From assembly GCF_046250185.1 (NCBI RefSeq), contig NZ_CP176469.1: DNA of 64,000 nucleotides. One strand, 5' to 3'. Position numbers and translations under genes: made by a program. Below are positions 42,768 to 51,929 of this stretch, piece by piece. A model generated the notes under the pieces. The model was not told where the DNA came from. It did not search any database and saw only the letters and a list, made by a program, of their open reading frames with translations. Every line of letters starts with the position of its first letter. Position 1 is the stretch's first letter. This DNA is from Litorimonas sp046250185 (GTDB taxonomy: Bacteria; Pseudomonadota; Alphaproteobacteria; Caulobacterales; Maricaulaceae).

Positions 42768-43607
42768 CTAGCTTAGAATTTCTAACCGTTCAGGCTGGTT
42801 TAGCCAGATCATCGGGCCGTTGATTAATTCAACCCAGCCCCGCACACGCACCTTTGCCCCCTCAAGGGCCAGTGGATCGATATTGCCAGCCGTAAAGCGT
42901 TTGACGTTTTTCTTGGCGATCGCGACGGTGAAATCTGTGCGGTAATCTGCGCCGAAGTTCAGATATATCTGCCCGCGCACATCCGCGACAGAGGTGATAA
43001 TCCCCTCCACAATCTGCACAGAGTCGACAAATTGCGCGAGCGCGTTGGGGTCTGGTGAGCGTGGGGCGTAGAACGGATCGGACCAAATCCCCCGGCCCTT
43101 CTCCCTTGCCTCAGCCTCCAACGCATAGAGCGCGGCGATGTCGGCATATTCACCCGGCCACGGCATCACTCGGGCAAGACCAAGGCGCACCATCTCTGCC
43201 TGTATCCAAATATCGCGCTGCCCATTTGCGGCGATTGTGTAGACCTGCGCCACGGCCCGTCCGTAGCGGTCTCGGCTTTCGCCGCCGTAAAAAAGCTGCA
43301 CCTCACGCTTATTGATCAGGCCAGACAGCGCCGCGCGAGACTCGCCCGCAAAAGGCCAAGCTTCGCGTTTTTTGGATTTCAGGGCCGTGCGCGGCGCCTC
43401 AATCCCAGCCAGTCGAATAATGAGGCCGTCCTCCAACACAAAGCTGTCCCCGTCAATGACCCGTATGACGCGCCCTGTCTCGCCAGGTTTCATATCCGCC
43501 GCGCGGAGCCCCGTTGCGCCGAACACAGTCAGGCCCGCTGCGCCCAGCACCAAAGCTTTGCGCCGCGTTAGCCCGCCCTGCTTTTGATAATCCCCAAACA
43601 CTCCCAT
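42768..43607 (-). CDS. Secreted thermonuclease-like (SNase) protein
   Basis: 279 residues. The N-terminus carries a Tat-type signal (LTRRKALVLGAAGL) ending near 36. The SNase/TNase domain (about 44-170) shows RVIRVIDGDSFVLEDG, LAGIEAPRT, and DRYGRAVAQV with catalytic-type Arg and Glu; GIEAP replaces the usual GIDAP. A C-terminal 100-residue part (about 190-279) is OB-like, with RVRGWVELINGPMIWL. It probably acts as a nuclease or has another role in the envelope. It is convergent with carD, and the tRNA gene lies 80 bp upstream. Confidence 0.82.
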   Translation of the reverse strand: MGVFGDYQKQGGLTRRKALVLGAAGLTVFGATGLRAADMKPGETGRVIRVIDGDSFVLEDGLIIRLAGIEAPRTALKSKKREAWPFAGESRAALSGLINKREVQLFYGGESRDRYGRAVAQVYTIAANGQRDIWIQAEMVRLGLARVMPWPGEYADIAALYALEAEAREKGRGIWSDPFYAPRSPDPNALAQFVDSVQIVEGIITSVADVRGQIYLNFGADYRTDFTVAIAKKNVKRFTAGNIDPLALEGAKVRVRGWVELINGPMIWLNQPERLEILS

Positions 43608-43686
43608 GGGGTGACTATGAATGAAGACATCACGCGAGTCGAATCAGTTTGAATTGCTAGTCCTAGAAATGATAATAGTCGCGCGT

Positions 43687-43763
43687 GATCCCGTAGCTCA
43701 GTCGGATAGAGCGCAAGATTCCTAATCTTGAGGCCGGTGGTTCGAATCCACCCGGGGTCGCCA
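43687..43763 (+). tRNA. tRNA-Arg (anticodon CCT)
   Basis: A full 77-nt cloverleaf. The acceptor stem GATCCCG pairs with CGGGGTC, the D loop has AGCTCAGTCGGAT, the anticodon stem is CAAGA/TCTTG with loop TTCCTAA (anticodon CCT), and the T arm has GGTTCGAATCC. The 3' CCA is encoded. It reads AGG codons. No repeat or integrase marks it as a phage attachment site. Confidence 0.97.
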
Positions 43764-43781
43764 CAAATGCCCTGCCGCAAA

Positions 43782-44342
43782 CTAGCTGCGGCCAATTCCC
43801 ATGCGAGACAATAGGCCATCTTTGGCGATAAAATGATGCTTCATCGCTGCCGCGAAATGCAGCAGGATAAGCGCAATCATCAGCTTCCCGCCGATTTCGT
43901 GGAATAGCTTGAGCAAATCTTCCAGACCTTCGTCGCGCGGAATCCCTGGCATATTGGGCCAGGGAATTGTGTAAAACAGCACTGTCGGGATGGGCAGTTT
44001 TGACGCCGACACCATCGCCCAACCGATCAATGGCATGCCGATCATCAAGACATAGAAGCCAATATGCGTCAGCTTTGACGCCGCAATTTCCCAGCCCTTC
44101 GTGCCGTCTGGCAAGGGCGGCGGCTTATGCCCTAGCCGCCAGAACAGACGCACAAAGGACAGAAACAAAACGGTAATCCCGAAACTCTTATGCCACTGAT
44201 AGAGGGCAAAGCGGTTCGGGATCGCCTCATTCGTCATTAACACGCCAAAGGCCAGCAGCCCGATGATCATCAACGCAATCAGCCAGTGCAGCGTAATCGC
44301 AACCCGCGTATAACGGACTGTCTGTGTCGAGGCGCGCGTCAT
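43782..44342 (-). CDS. Cytochrome b561 family protein
   Basis: 186 residues with four membrane helices (about 15-35, 48-70, 90-112, 145-165). Heme-ligand His residues are in LHWLIAL near 19, WHKSFG near 50, and further His in the third and fourth helices (LLHFAAAMKHHFIAK). Such proteins pass electrons in the membrane, often from quinol or superoxide. The YceI gene precedes it by 6 nt on the same strand; this pairing is common (cytochrome b561 with YceI) and suggests cotranscription. Confidence 0.9.
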   Translation of the reverse strand: MTRASTQTVRYTRVAITLHWLIALMIIGLLAFGVLMTNEAIPNRFALYQWHKSFGITVLFLSFVRLFWRLGHKPPPLPDGTKGWEIAASKLTHIGFYVLMIGMPLIGWAMVSASKLPIPTVLFYTIPWPNMPGIPRDEGLEDLLKLFHEIGGKLMIALILLHFAAAMKHHFIAKDGLLSRMGIGRS

Positions 44343-44348
44343 ACTTGA

Positions 44349-45056
44349 CTATTCAGCTTTTTGAAATTCAGCCTCAATCGTGATGTCGATCTCTTCCGCC
44401 ATTGGGGCATATGTATCGACACCGAAGTCAGAGCGGTTGAGCTTTCCTGTGGCAGAGATACCGAACATATCAACGCCAGAGCGGAAGTGCTTGCCGACTT
44501 TGTTGACTTTACCTGTGAAGGTCACGGGTTTTGTCACGCCTTTGATCGTCATATCCCCCGTCACAGAGCCGCCGCCGAGAAAAGCTTGGTCAATGTCTGT
44601 GCTTTTGAACGTGATCGTCGGGAAGTTTTCGACGTCAAAAAAGTCCGCAGATTTGATGTGCTTATCCCAGTCGGGCACACCTGTATCGATAGAGGCCGAC
44701 GGGATGGTGACCATTAGGGTTGATTCTTCAGGGTTATCAGCGTTCAATTCGATGGTTGCATTTGTCTCGCCCCAGCGAATGATCGGCTTGGAATAATCCT
44801 GATGCCAGTATTGAAAGCTGACATAGGTGTGGCCTTGCTCTGACTTGTAAGTACCAGACGGCAAGGCGGATAGGTCTGCGCCTGGCGTCATGTCTTTGGC
44901 GGCTTGTAGCCCGTCCTTGGCCATTTCAGTTGTCTTAGCCGCCACATCGCTCGCGACTTCTTGGGTCTTGTTTGCGGCTTTATCGGCCATGTTTTCGGCT
45001 TGGCTGCACGCCGCCAGCAAAGTGATGGCGGATAAGCTGATTAGGGTATATTTCAT
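44349..45056 (-). CDS. YceI-family lipoprotein
   Basis: 235 residues: a lipoprotein signal (LLAACS, Cys about 16), a helical Ala/Lys-rich spacer (about 20-60), then a YceI lipocalin-like domain (about 65-235) with SGTYKSEQGHTYVSFQY, GSVTGDMTIKGVTKPVTF and the NRSDFGVDTY end. YceI proteins bind isoprenoid lipids or polyprenyl compounds in the periplasm. A frame extends to 45116; AAGGAG before ATG 45056 and the lipobox fix the start. It sits 6 nt before the cytochrome b561 gene. Confidence 0.92.
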   Translation of the reverse strand: MKYTLISLSAITLLAACSQAENMADKAANKTQEVASDVAAKTTEMAKDGLQAAKDMTPGADLSALPSGTYKSEQGHTYVSFQYWHQDYSKPIIRWGETNATIELNADNPEESTLMVTIPSASIDTGVPDWDKHIKSADFFDVENFPTITFKSTDIDQAFLGGGSVTGDMTIKGVTKPVTFTGKVNKVGKHFRSGVDMFGISATGKLNRSDFGVDTYAPMAEEIDITIEAEFQKAE

Positions 45057-45102
45057 TATAGGTCTCTCCTTGGGACTGATTTTGACTAACTGTATAGGGT
45101 TA

Positions 45103-46443
45103 TTACGCGCGATCAAATGACTTTAGTTTGTTTTCAAAAGCCGACCAGTCGTCATCCGCCGCGATAGGCTCCCACAGCGCGCCAATTTCATCGTAGAGCA
45201 AGCTCGCGGGGCGCTCTGTATCTGGCTTTTCGCCAGTGGGCGTATGATGCTTTAGCAATTCCAACCAATCATCATAAGCCGCGCCGCGATAGTCATGTAA
45301 TTGCGGCGTGTCGGCTCTCCCTGCCCCGCCTTGCCAATCATGCCACGCATCAGGCCAAGGCGTCTGGCTCTCTAACAGGAATTTGAATATGGCCCGCACG
45401 AGCGTAACGTCTTCATCAAAGCCGCGCGACTCGACCTGCAATCGCCGCAGGAAATGCGTGTTGAGCGCAGCCTGATAAAGCGGCGCAAAGCTATCCATCG
45501 CATCGATCAGCGCTTGATCTTCAGCAATCAGCGACAGGCTCTGCGCGAGTTGGGCAAGGTTCCACGCCATCGCTTCTGGCTGCCGCCCAAACGCATAGAG
45601 GCCTTGGTGATCAAAATAAGCGGCAGTGAAATTCGGGTCAAAATGCGGGAGAAAACGGTAGGGGCCATAGTCAAACGTCTCGCCCGTAATATTCATATTG
45701 TCCGTATTCATAACCCCGTGGACAAATCCCGCCGCCATCCAACTCGCAACGCTATCCGCACTTCGGGCCACGACTTGCGCAAACATCCCCTCCACGCTTT
45801 CAGTGTCGGGATAGAAATGCGTGCGGCAATAATCGCTCAGCGCGGCGAGATTATCGCGGTTTTGGAAATAGGCTTGGCGTTGAAACGCGCCGAAGCGGAT
45901 ATGGCTATGGGACAGGCGTGTTAGAACGGCGGACCGCGTTGGCGACGGCTCGTCCCCGCGTGTCAGCTCTTCGCCCGTCTCGATCAAGCAAAAGCTCTTT
46001 GACGTATTCACGCCCAGATGTTCGAGATAGCGCGTCGCGAGAACTTCGCGCACGCCCCCCAACAGCGTTAGCCGCCCGTCTCCGCGCCGCGAATAGGGCG
46101 TGGTGCCAGACCCTTTCGTGCCAAGATCTAGCAAACGCCCGCCACCGTCCCTTAGCTGCGCAAAGAGAAAACCGCGGCCATCGCCAATTTCGGGATTATA
46201 TTGACGGAATTGATGACCATGATAGCGCAGCGCCAGCGGCTCTGACAGATTATCTGGTAGCGCTTCAAACCGTCCAAAATGGCGAACCCAGTCATCATCA
46301 TCCAATTTCAGGCCCAAGGCCCCCGCCGCGTCCTCGTCGTGATAGCGCAGTATCGTTTGAGGAAAATCAGCAGGCGTAGCGGGATCGTAAAACTCATCCC
46401 CCAAAGCTAAGATCGCCGTCGCGGGACGATATGTGCCTGTCAC
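45103..46443 (-). CDS. selO: SelO-family protein adenylyltransferase
   Basis: 446 residues, slightly shorter than the usual 470-490. SelO features are the N-terminal LRYHGHQFRQYNPEIGDGRG, GTKGSGTTPYSRRGDGR near 110, and the pseudokinase Asp-Tyr-Gly element NTDNMNITGETFDYGPY near 245. It is known to transfer AMP to proteins and acts in redox homeostasis. It overlaps the hydrolase gene by 4 bp, showing coupling, and lies 46 bp before the YceI start. Confidence 0.93.
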   Translation of the reverse strand: MTGTYRPATAILALGDEFYDPATPADFPQTILRYHDEDAAGALGLKLDDDDWVRHFGRFEALPDNLSEPLALRYHGHQFRQYNPEIGDGRGFLFAQLRDGGGRLLDLGTKGSGTTPYSRRGDGRLTLLGGVREVLATRYLEHLGVNTSKSFCLIETGEELTRGDEPSPTRSAVLTRLSHSHIRFGAFQRQAYFQNRDNLAALSDYCRTHFYPDTESVEGMFAQVVARSADSVASWMAAGFVHGVMNTDNMNITGETFDYGPYRFLPHFDPNFTAAYFDHQGLYAFGRQPEAMAWNLAQLAQSLSLIAEDQALIDAMDSFAPLYQAALNTHFLRRLQVESRGFDEDVTLVRAIFKFLLESQTPWPDAWHDWQGGAGRADTPQLHDYRGAAYDDWLELLKHHTPTGEKPDTERPASLLYDEIGALWEPIAADDDWSAFENKLKSFDRA

Positions 46444-47399
46444 GGCGCAGGCTTTTCCATATGCTCGCGGAGGAAGTCAGCGGCGTCCAGCGGGATTTTT
46501 TTCGCCTTCGGAAAGGCCCGCGAGAAGTTCAGAAACCCGTGCGGCATCAATTTCTCATGGGCATAGACGACAGGCACCCCATGCGCCATGAGGCGGTCCG
46601 CGTAGAGCTTCCCTTCATCCCGCAAAGGATCTAACCCGCAGGTCAACACATAGGCTGGCGGGACGTCTTTAAGGTTGGTTTCAAAGAGCGGCGAAAGGCG
46701 TGTATCTTTTGGATCAGCATCACCCACATAATATTCATCAATAAATTTCAGCGCCATGAAACCGAGTTGCAACCAGTCTTGTGGACCGGGCTTGGGCGGC
46801 TTGAAATCCACTAATTGCATGAGCGGATAAAACAAAATTTGTGCTTTGATTTTATCGCGATATTTCTGCGCCAGATAGGCCGTCATATTCCCACCAGCGC
46901 TATCCCCGCCCAATGCGATCTGATTGCGATCAATCCCGTATTCATCTTGGCCGTAACCTTCAATCGCCCATGTCAAAACTCTCTCGCAATCATCAGGGCC
47001 TGCGGGATAGGCGAATTGCGGCGCAAGGCGATAATCGACAGAGATCACGCGGTAACCCGTGCCGCTAGCGATCCGCCGTGTAATGCCTTCATGGCTTTCG
47101 ACAGAGCAAGTGACGAAGCCGCCACCGTGCAAATAAATAAATGTCGGCCCGGGTTCTTCGCTGGCTTGGTGCGGAATATAAAGCCGCACAGGCACGTCGC
47201 AATCTTCGCCCGGCACGTTGAAGTCGATCACCTTTTTCATGTCCGGACCGGGCATATCAAACTGATTGGTCATGCGACGGATGTTGTGATGTATCTGGTA
47301 GACCTGCTCCGCTTCGGGTTTGAGTTTGCTCATTTGAAGTCGGAGCTTCTCCGCCACATCATCAGCAAATTCACGGGACATAAAACTTGGTTTTTTCAT
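46440..47399 (-). CDS. Alpha/beta hydrolase, HSL-type esterase
   Basis: 319 residues. The hormone-sensitive-lipase motif is in YLHGGGF near 89, the nucleophile is in GGDSAGGNMTA near 162, and the catalytic Asp and His follow in CGLDPLRDE near 262 and MPHGF near 292. It hydrolyses short- to medium-chain esters. Its stop overlaps the SelO start by four bases, suggesting one operon. Substrate unknown. Confidence 0.88.
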   Translation of the reverse strand: MKKPSFMSREFADDVAEKLRLQMSKLKPEAEQVYQIHHNIRRMTNQFDMPGPDMKKVIDFNVPGEDCDVPVRLYIPHQASEEPGPTFIYLHGGGFVTCSVESHEGITRRIASGTGYRVISVDYRLAPQFAYPAGPDDCERVLTWAIEGYGQDEYGIDRNQIALGGDSAGGNMTAYLAQKYRDKIKAQILFYPLMQLVDFKPPKPGPQDWLQLGFMALKFIDEYYVGDADPKDTRLSPLFETNLKDVPPAYVLTCGLDPLRDEGKLYADRLMAHGVPVVYAHEKLMPHGFLNFSRAFPKAKKIPLDAADFLREHMEKPAP

Positions 47400-47494
47400 A
47401 GCAAGGTCTGATCTTTAATTGGGCAAGGCGGTGCGAAAACGACTAGAGATATTTAGAGTTTCGGTATCATCGACTAAAAATTTATTCAATGTTT

Positions 47495-48037
47495 TCAAGG
47501 GGTATAGCCTCCACTCTTCAAGAACGCGATCTCCTCCGCCGTGCTGTTTCGTCCGAGTATTTTATTGCGGTGGGGGAAGCGGCCAAAGCGGGCAATGACT
47601 TTCTGATGCTCCTTTGCATGGTGCAGTGTATTGGCATCGTCCAGCCGACTATCAACCAAACTCACGCAGCGATTTTGTGCCACAATATCTTCCGCATGCA
47701 TAAACGGCATATAGATAAATGAGCGGCGCGATTGATCGATTTTTAAATCCCAACCCTTATCGACCATGACAACCGATTGCGCCAGCGCGAGGCCGTCCCA
47801 TGCAAACGCTGCCTTGGTACCTCGATACATATTTCGTGGAAATTGATCGAGGCAAATAATCTTGGCGAGCATCTCCTCCGCGCTCTCCTCCCATATCATT
47901 TGACCTGAAGCTAACCCGATGGCGGTCCCTTCAAAGCGCGACCGTATCTCGGCATCGAAAGCGTCATCGGAATTAAATAATTTCGACTTATGCGCGGGAT
48001 CAAACCAGAAGTCTAAAATGTCAGCTGGCAAAACCAT
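47495..48037 (-). CDS. DUF924 family protein
   Basis: 180 residues, DUF924 (TPR-like all-helical): ILDFWFDPAHKSKLF start, ICLDQFPRNMYRGT near 90 and IYMPFMHAED near 128, ending FPHRNKILGR near 157. No enzymatic activity is established. It lies 5 nt downstream of the acyl-CoA synthetase gene on the same strand and is probably cotranscribed. Confidence 0.9.
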   Translation of the reverse strand: MVLPADILDFWFDPAHKSKLFNSDDAFDAEIRSRFEGTAIGLASGQMIWEESAEEMLAKIICLDQFPRNMYRGTKAAFAWDGLALAQSVVMVDKGWDLKIDQSRRSFIYMPFMHAEDIVAQNRCVSLVDSRLDDANTLHHAKEHQKVIARFGRFPHRNKILGRNSTAEEIAFLKSGGYTP

Positions 48038-48042
48038 CTACT

Positions 48043-49836
48043 TTATAACCGCGTTTCGCCGGACATAATTGTGTCAAAAACAGTTTTGTCCAAAGGCTCA
48101 TATGCCCCCGTTTGGGGGTTGCAATAATACATAGGCTCATCGACTTTTTCAGGATCAAAACCCGCTTTGACGAGATTGGTTTTCTTAAACTTAAATGTGC
48201 TAGTTGTGTCTGATTCTCGCGACAGGCGCAGGAAGACAGGCCGCGCATAATGTGGCAATTCTTTATCGACCAAAGACTTGAGCGCAGCCAAATCTGGCGC
48301 TGTCTCCGACACAATCGCGGCCATCCCCGCGCGGCCGTCATAGCCCTGCACATCGACGCCGTAGACATTAGCCTGCGTCACGCCCGGAAAGCTGGATAGC
48401 ACCGCTGCCACTTCGCCCGTGGCAACATTTTCCGCCTTCCAACGATAGGTGTCGCCCACGCGGTCCATGAAATAATAATAGCCGAGCGCATCGCGTTTCA
48501 TCAGGTCGCCCGTGCGGAACCACGCATCACCTTTCTTGAACACGTTGCGCAGAATTTTCTTCTGCGTCGCCTCTTTGGTCTCATAGCCGTCAAAGCGAAA
48601 GCGCGGATCATCCGTGCGAATTTCCCCAATCATTTCGCCGATTTCATTGGGCTCCGTTGCGATGCAAAAACCGTCGGCAGCGCGCGGGTTCTGACCTGTC
48701 TCAACATCATATCGGATAATATCAATATTAAATTTGAATTTCAGGTAATTCGGCACACGCCCCACTGCGCCAACGGGACCGTCCAGATTGATCAGGCTAA
48801 CATTCCCCTCTGTCGCGCCGTAAAATTCAATAACGTGCGGAATATTAAAGCGCTTGACGAAGCCTTCCCAGACTTCGGGACGCAATCCATTGCCGACAAT
48901 CCACTCAATTTTATGCGCCCGCTCCAGCGGGTGGGGTGGGGTGGACAACAGGAAACGGCATAGCTCGCCGACATAGGTAAACATAGTCGCGCCGTGATGG
49001 ACAGCCTCGTCCCAAAACTTCGTCGCAGAAAATTTTGGACAGACGATAACCGCGCCGCCGTGGGTCAATACGGCCCCTGCCCCGACCAAGCCGCCCGTCG
49101 CGTGATACATCGGCAAGACGAGGAACATGCGGTCTTTGGCCGTTGTATGTGCGCCCGTTCCGATACCGCGCATGTAATTCTGCGCCCGCACATGAGTGAC
49201 TTTTGCGGCTTTGGGCATACCCGTTGTGCCAGATGTGAACATCTTCATCGCCTGCTCGCCCGCTTTCAGACCTTTGCGGATAGATTTTGCAGGGCGGGAG
49301 GGAACTTGCGTAGAAATGGCGGCGTCAAAGCTATCGATCCCGTCCAACTCGCCAAATGCAGCCCAGACATGGAGGTCTGTGGTCACATCGCTTTTCGCGT
49401 CCTCCCACTGATCCACCATTTCGTGATCCAAAATGATGTGCTTGGCGTCAGAGATATTGACGCAATGCGCCAAGGCCGACCCTGCCAGTTGGAAATTCAG
49501 CAAAGCTGGCACAACCGCGACTTTCGACAGGCCAAACCATAGCGCGATATATTCAAGGCGGTTGCGTACAAAAATGGCGACGGTGTCATTAGGTTTTAAG
49601 CCTTGATCCAGCGCCCAAGCGGCGACGCGATTGGCATAGGTTTCAAATTCGTCATACGTCCATTGGCGATCGCCCTCGATAAAAGCGACATTGGGCCCAT
49701 ACGCATCGACGCGCATTTCCAATTCATCTGCAATAAGGTGATTGCTCTGGGCATCTACGGATTTCACAGCCCGCAACATGCGCAGGAGCCCGCTCACGAA
49801 TTTAAATTCGCGTTTGATCGTTGTCAGCAAGCCCAT
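48043..49836 (-). CDS. Acyl-CoA synthetase, FATP/VLACS type
   Basis: 597 residues with AMP-binding motifs MFTSGTTGMPKAAKV near 212, FYGATEGNVSLI near 340 and GDAWFRTGDLMKRD near 440, plus the FATP-type VYGVDVQGYDGRAGMAA near 500. It activates long- or very-long-chain fatty acids or similar acids to CoA esters. It could work with the alcohol and aldehyde dehydrogenases elsewhere in the window, but they are 30 kb away. A terminator lies about 100 bp before its start. Confidence 0.9.
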   Translation of the reverse strand: MGLLTTIKREFKFVSGLLRMLRAVKSVDAQSNHLIADELEMRVDAYGPNVAFIEGDRQWTYDEFETYANRVAAWALDQGLKPNDTVAIFVRNRLEYIALWFGLSKVAVVPALLNFQLAGSALAHCVNISDAKHIILDHEMVDQWEDAKSDVTTDLHVWAAFGELDGIDSFDAAISTQVPSRPAKSIRKGLKAGEQAMKMFTSGTTGMPKAAKVTHVRAQNYMRGIGTGAHTTAKDRMFLVLPMYHATGGLVGAGAVLTHGGAVIVCPKFSATKFWDEAVHHGATMFTYVGELCRFLLSTPPHPLERAHKIEWIVGNGLRPEVWEGFVKRFNIPHVIEFYGATEGNVSLINLDGPVGAVGRVPNYLKFKFNIDIIRYDVETGQNPRAADGFCIATEPNEIGEMIGEIRTDDPRFRFDGYETKEATQKKILRNVFKKGDAWFRTGDLMKRDALGYYYFMDRVGDTYRWKAENVATGEVAAVLSSFPGVTQANVYGVDVQGYDGRAGMAAIVSETAPDLAALKSLVDKELPHYARPVFLRLSRESDTTSTFKFKKTNLVKAGFDPEKVDEPMYYCNPQTGAYEPLDKTVFDTIMSGETRL

Positions 49837-49936
49837 GATACGCCTCTATTTTTTTGTGTTTTACGCGGGTGAATTACGACGAAACAATACTGGCATGGGG
49901 TAGGAGGTCAAGCAAAGCTGATGGAGAACGGCCAAG

Positions 49937-49972
49937 AAAAAACCCTGCCACTGGGAGGAAGCAGGGTTTTAT
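49937..49972 (-). terminator. Rho-independent terminator
   Basis: A 10-bp stem AAAACCCTGC with GCAGGGTTTT (12-nt loop) is followed by T6 on the minus strand. It is 18 nt after the stop of the 33-codon ORF and over 220 nt from the next gene. Confidence 0.88.
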
Positions 49973-49990
49973 AATTGACTAAATATGTCG

Positions 49991-50092
49991 CTATCCGAGG
50001 GAGTAATTCGGATGGCAACGTGGGAACATGAGATGCCTCTCGAGGTTCGTCATATCATTTGCAATGCACGTGCCAAGTGAATCTCTGGTCAT
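49991..50092 (-). CDS. Possible 33-residue peptide
   Basis: ATG 50092 to TAG 49991. It begins MTRDSLGTC and ends HPNYSLG; it has no membrane helix and has Cys at 9 and 27. The ribosome site is weak. Support comes from the strong terminator 18 nt downstream, which implies a short transcript here. A leader peptide or small RNA with chance coding is also possible. Confidence 0.45.
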   Translation of the reverse strand: MTRDSLGTCIANDMTNLERHLMFPRCHPNYSLG

Positions 50093-50195
50093 TTTACCCG
50101 AGTTAGGCGACATTTATCCGAAGCGTGCCAGATCAGGCGCAGATCAGACCCAGTTCAAGCAATGACCTGCCCCGAAACGGGACAGTCTTGGGACT

Positions 50196-51839
50196 TTACG
50201 GGTAGCGTGACACAACACCTGATGTTTGCAGGCATGTATTGTCAGGCTGTAGCACCGTCCCCGCTGGACAGGCGGCCGTGATCGGCGGCTGATAGGTCGG
50301 CGCACGGTAGATCGGCGCTGACGTATTCGGGGCAATGCTCCGACCACCGACAAAACCAGACTGCGCAATGCGGAAGCCTTCGATGTAATTGGGCGGCACA
50401 AAGACGGGATATTCCTGCCCTGACCGATCCAAAGCGATCACAGTCATACCGTCAAAGCGCGCCGCGTCGAGCCGTTCCGCTGGAATAAAGACGCTCAGCA
50501 CTTCTTCGCGAGCGCAATCAGTGTTCACAGATGTGACGACTTCGCGACCTCCATACCCATATTCATTCGGGAAGAAGTTTAAGTTACGCGGGTCATTCCG
50601 TGCTGACCGACCCTTCACACGCTCCGTTGATCGCGGGCGGCTGACAGGGTTACTGCGCGACTTTGTCTTTGTTCGCGATGTCCGCTCTGGACGGGATGTG
50701 CGCTCTGGACGGGGTGTACGCTCAGGACGCGGTGTTGCCGTACGCTCAGGGCGGCTCGGACGCTCAACGCGTGGACGACGTTCAGGCGTCGGCGTGGCTG
50801 TGCGAGGACGCGGACTTACGCCTAAACCTGACCGACGCGGTGTGTCTGTTTCAGTCGTGCGGCGACGACGGTCAATGACAGGTCTGTCCGTGCGCGGCGT
50901 GCGACGTGTGCCGTCTCCGTCCCGATCACGGCGGCGGCGCTCTACACCTACATCGCCCTCTCGGTCGCGCCGACGGCGAACTTCATCACCATCACGGTCA
51001 CGGCGGCGGCGCTCAACGCCCTCATCGCCATCGCGGTCACGACGACGGCGGACGTCGTCACCATCTCGGTCACGTCTGCGGCGCTCAACGCCGTCCCCAT
51101 CGCGGTCGCGGCGGCGGCGTACATCATCATGATCACGGTCGCGGCGGCGCGAAATACCTAAAAATCCATCACTCCCATGCCCACGGCGAGAGGTCGGACG
51201 ACGACGCCATCCATCACGATATCCAGCACCAAAGCCACGGCGATAAACAGGTCTGTGCGATATGCCATAGCCGTAATGGCCACGGTAATGGCGGTAAGGC
51301 CGATAAAAACTCAGCGCCAAACTGGGCGCGTAATATGCGCTATGATTATACACTGTGCGGTTCACATTGGACGAACATTCCAGCACGCGATTATCGCGTC
51401 GAACAACAGAAGCGAACTCGCCAGAAAGGAAGGCCACGTCTTCTATACCGCGCACATCAAACGGGTCATTGCTTTTGGAATTGTAATAAAAGCCCAAATC
51501 CAAGACAGCCCCATTGGATAATGGCTGCCCGTCAATCGACACAGCGGAATTGATTGACCGCAAGCTAGCAGAGCCCGCCATGCTCGCATCTTCCTCGAAA
51601 GGATCAAAGGTCGGAGCAACGAATTCTCGTTCACCTGTGCGGTTATTGATTTGCGCCGTGACGTCCTGCGCAATCTGACTTGGCGAGAGGTCGGGCATAG
51701 TCGCGCCAGCGTTCTCGCCTGGCAACTGGCTGAGGCTTTGCGCGAGCGCGGGGCTAGCCATCGCTGTAGTGAGGGAAAGAAACGCCGCGAATAAACCGGC
51801 ACGAAGGGGTGTTATATAGGTCATACTGTCTGTTAGCAT
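50196..51839 (-). CDS. Secreted Arg/Asp-repeat protein, unknown function
   Basis: 547 residues (ATG 51821 six codons in is an alternative). A signal peptide ends near 34 (SPALAQ). A globular N-terminal part (about 40-180) is followed by a Tyr/His/Arg region and then a long run (about 225-300) of RRRDRDGD-type repeats, then Arg/Pro/Thr/Glu-rich sequence (RPERT units) to about 400. The C-terminal 130 residues have Cys and a beta-rich look. It is highly basic and may bind anionic envelope polymers; this is inference. No family recognised. Confidence 0.7.
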   Translation of the reverse strand: MLTDSMTYITPLRAGLFAAFLSLTTAMASPALAQSLSQLPGENAGATMPDLSPSQIAQDVTAQINNRTGEREFVAPTFDPFEEDASMAGSASLRSINSAVSIDGQPLSNGAVLDLGFYYNSKSNDPFDVRGIEDVAFLSGEFASVVRRDNRVLECSSNVNRTVYNHSAYYAPSLALSFYRPYRHYRGHYGYGISHRPVYRRGFGAGYRDGWRRRPTSRRGHGSDGFLGISRRRDRDHDDVRRRRDRDGDGVERRRRDRDGDDVRRRRDRDGDEGVERRRRDRDGDEVRRRRDREGDVGVERRRRDRDGDGTRRTPRTDRPVIDRRRRTTETDTPRRSGLGVSPRPRTATPTPERRPRVERPSRPERTATPRPERTPRPERTSRPERTSRTKTKSRSNPVSRPRSTERVKGRSARNDPRNLNFFPNEYGYGGREVVTSVNTDCAREEVLSVFIPAERLDAARFDGMTVIALDRSGQEYPVFVPPNYIEGFRIAQSGFVGGRSIAPNTSAPIYRAPTYQPPITAACPAGTVLQPDNTCLQTSGVVSRYP

Positions 51840-51929
51840 AGCAAAGCTGATGCCAAGCTGAAAGCGCCGTTAACATGCCGTTCACATATAGATAGCTGCC
51901 CGCAAGGAGCATCTGAACGCGTGGAAACG

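Larger units (their letters stand above)
49837..50195. other. Intergenic region with a terminator and a short ORF
   Basis: This 359-bp gap between the acyl-CoA synthetase and the Arg-rich protein holds a minus-strand terminator (49937-49972) just after a 33-codon frame (49991-50092), and a small CCCG-AAA-CGGG hairpin near 50173. Nothing else is seen. Confidence 0.6.

Noticed and set aside
43687..43763. Phage attachment site at tRNA-Arg
   Set aside because: No integrase, direct repeat of the tRNA end or foreign genes follow it.
50389..51132. Plus-strand Ser/Arg-rich frame
   Set aside because: It mirrors the RRRDRDGD repeats of the minus-strand secreted protein; low complexity makes false open frames.
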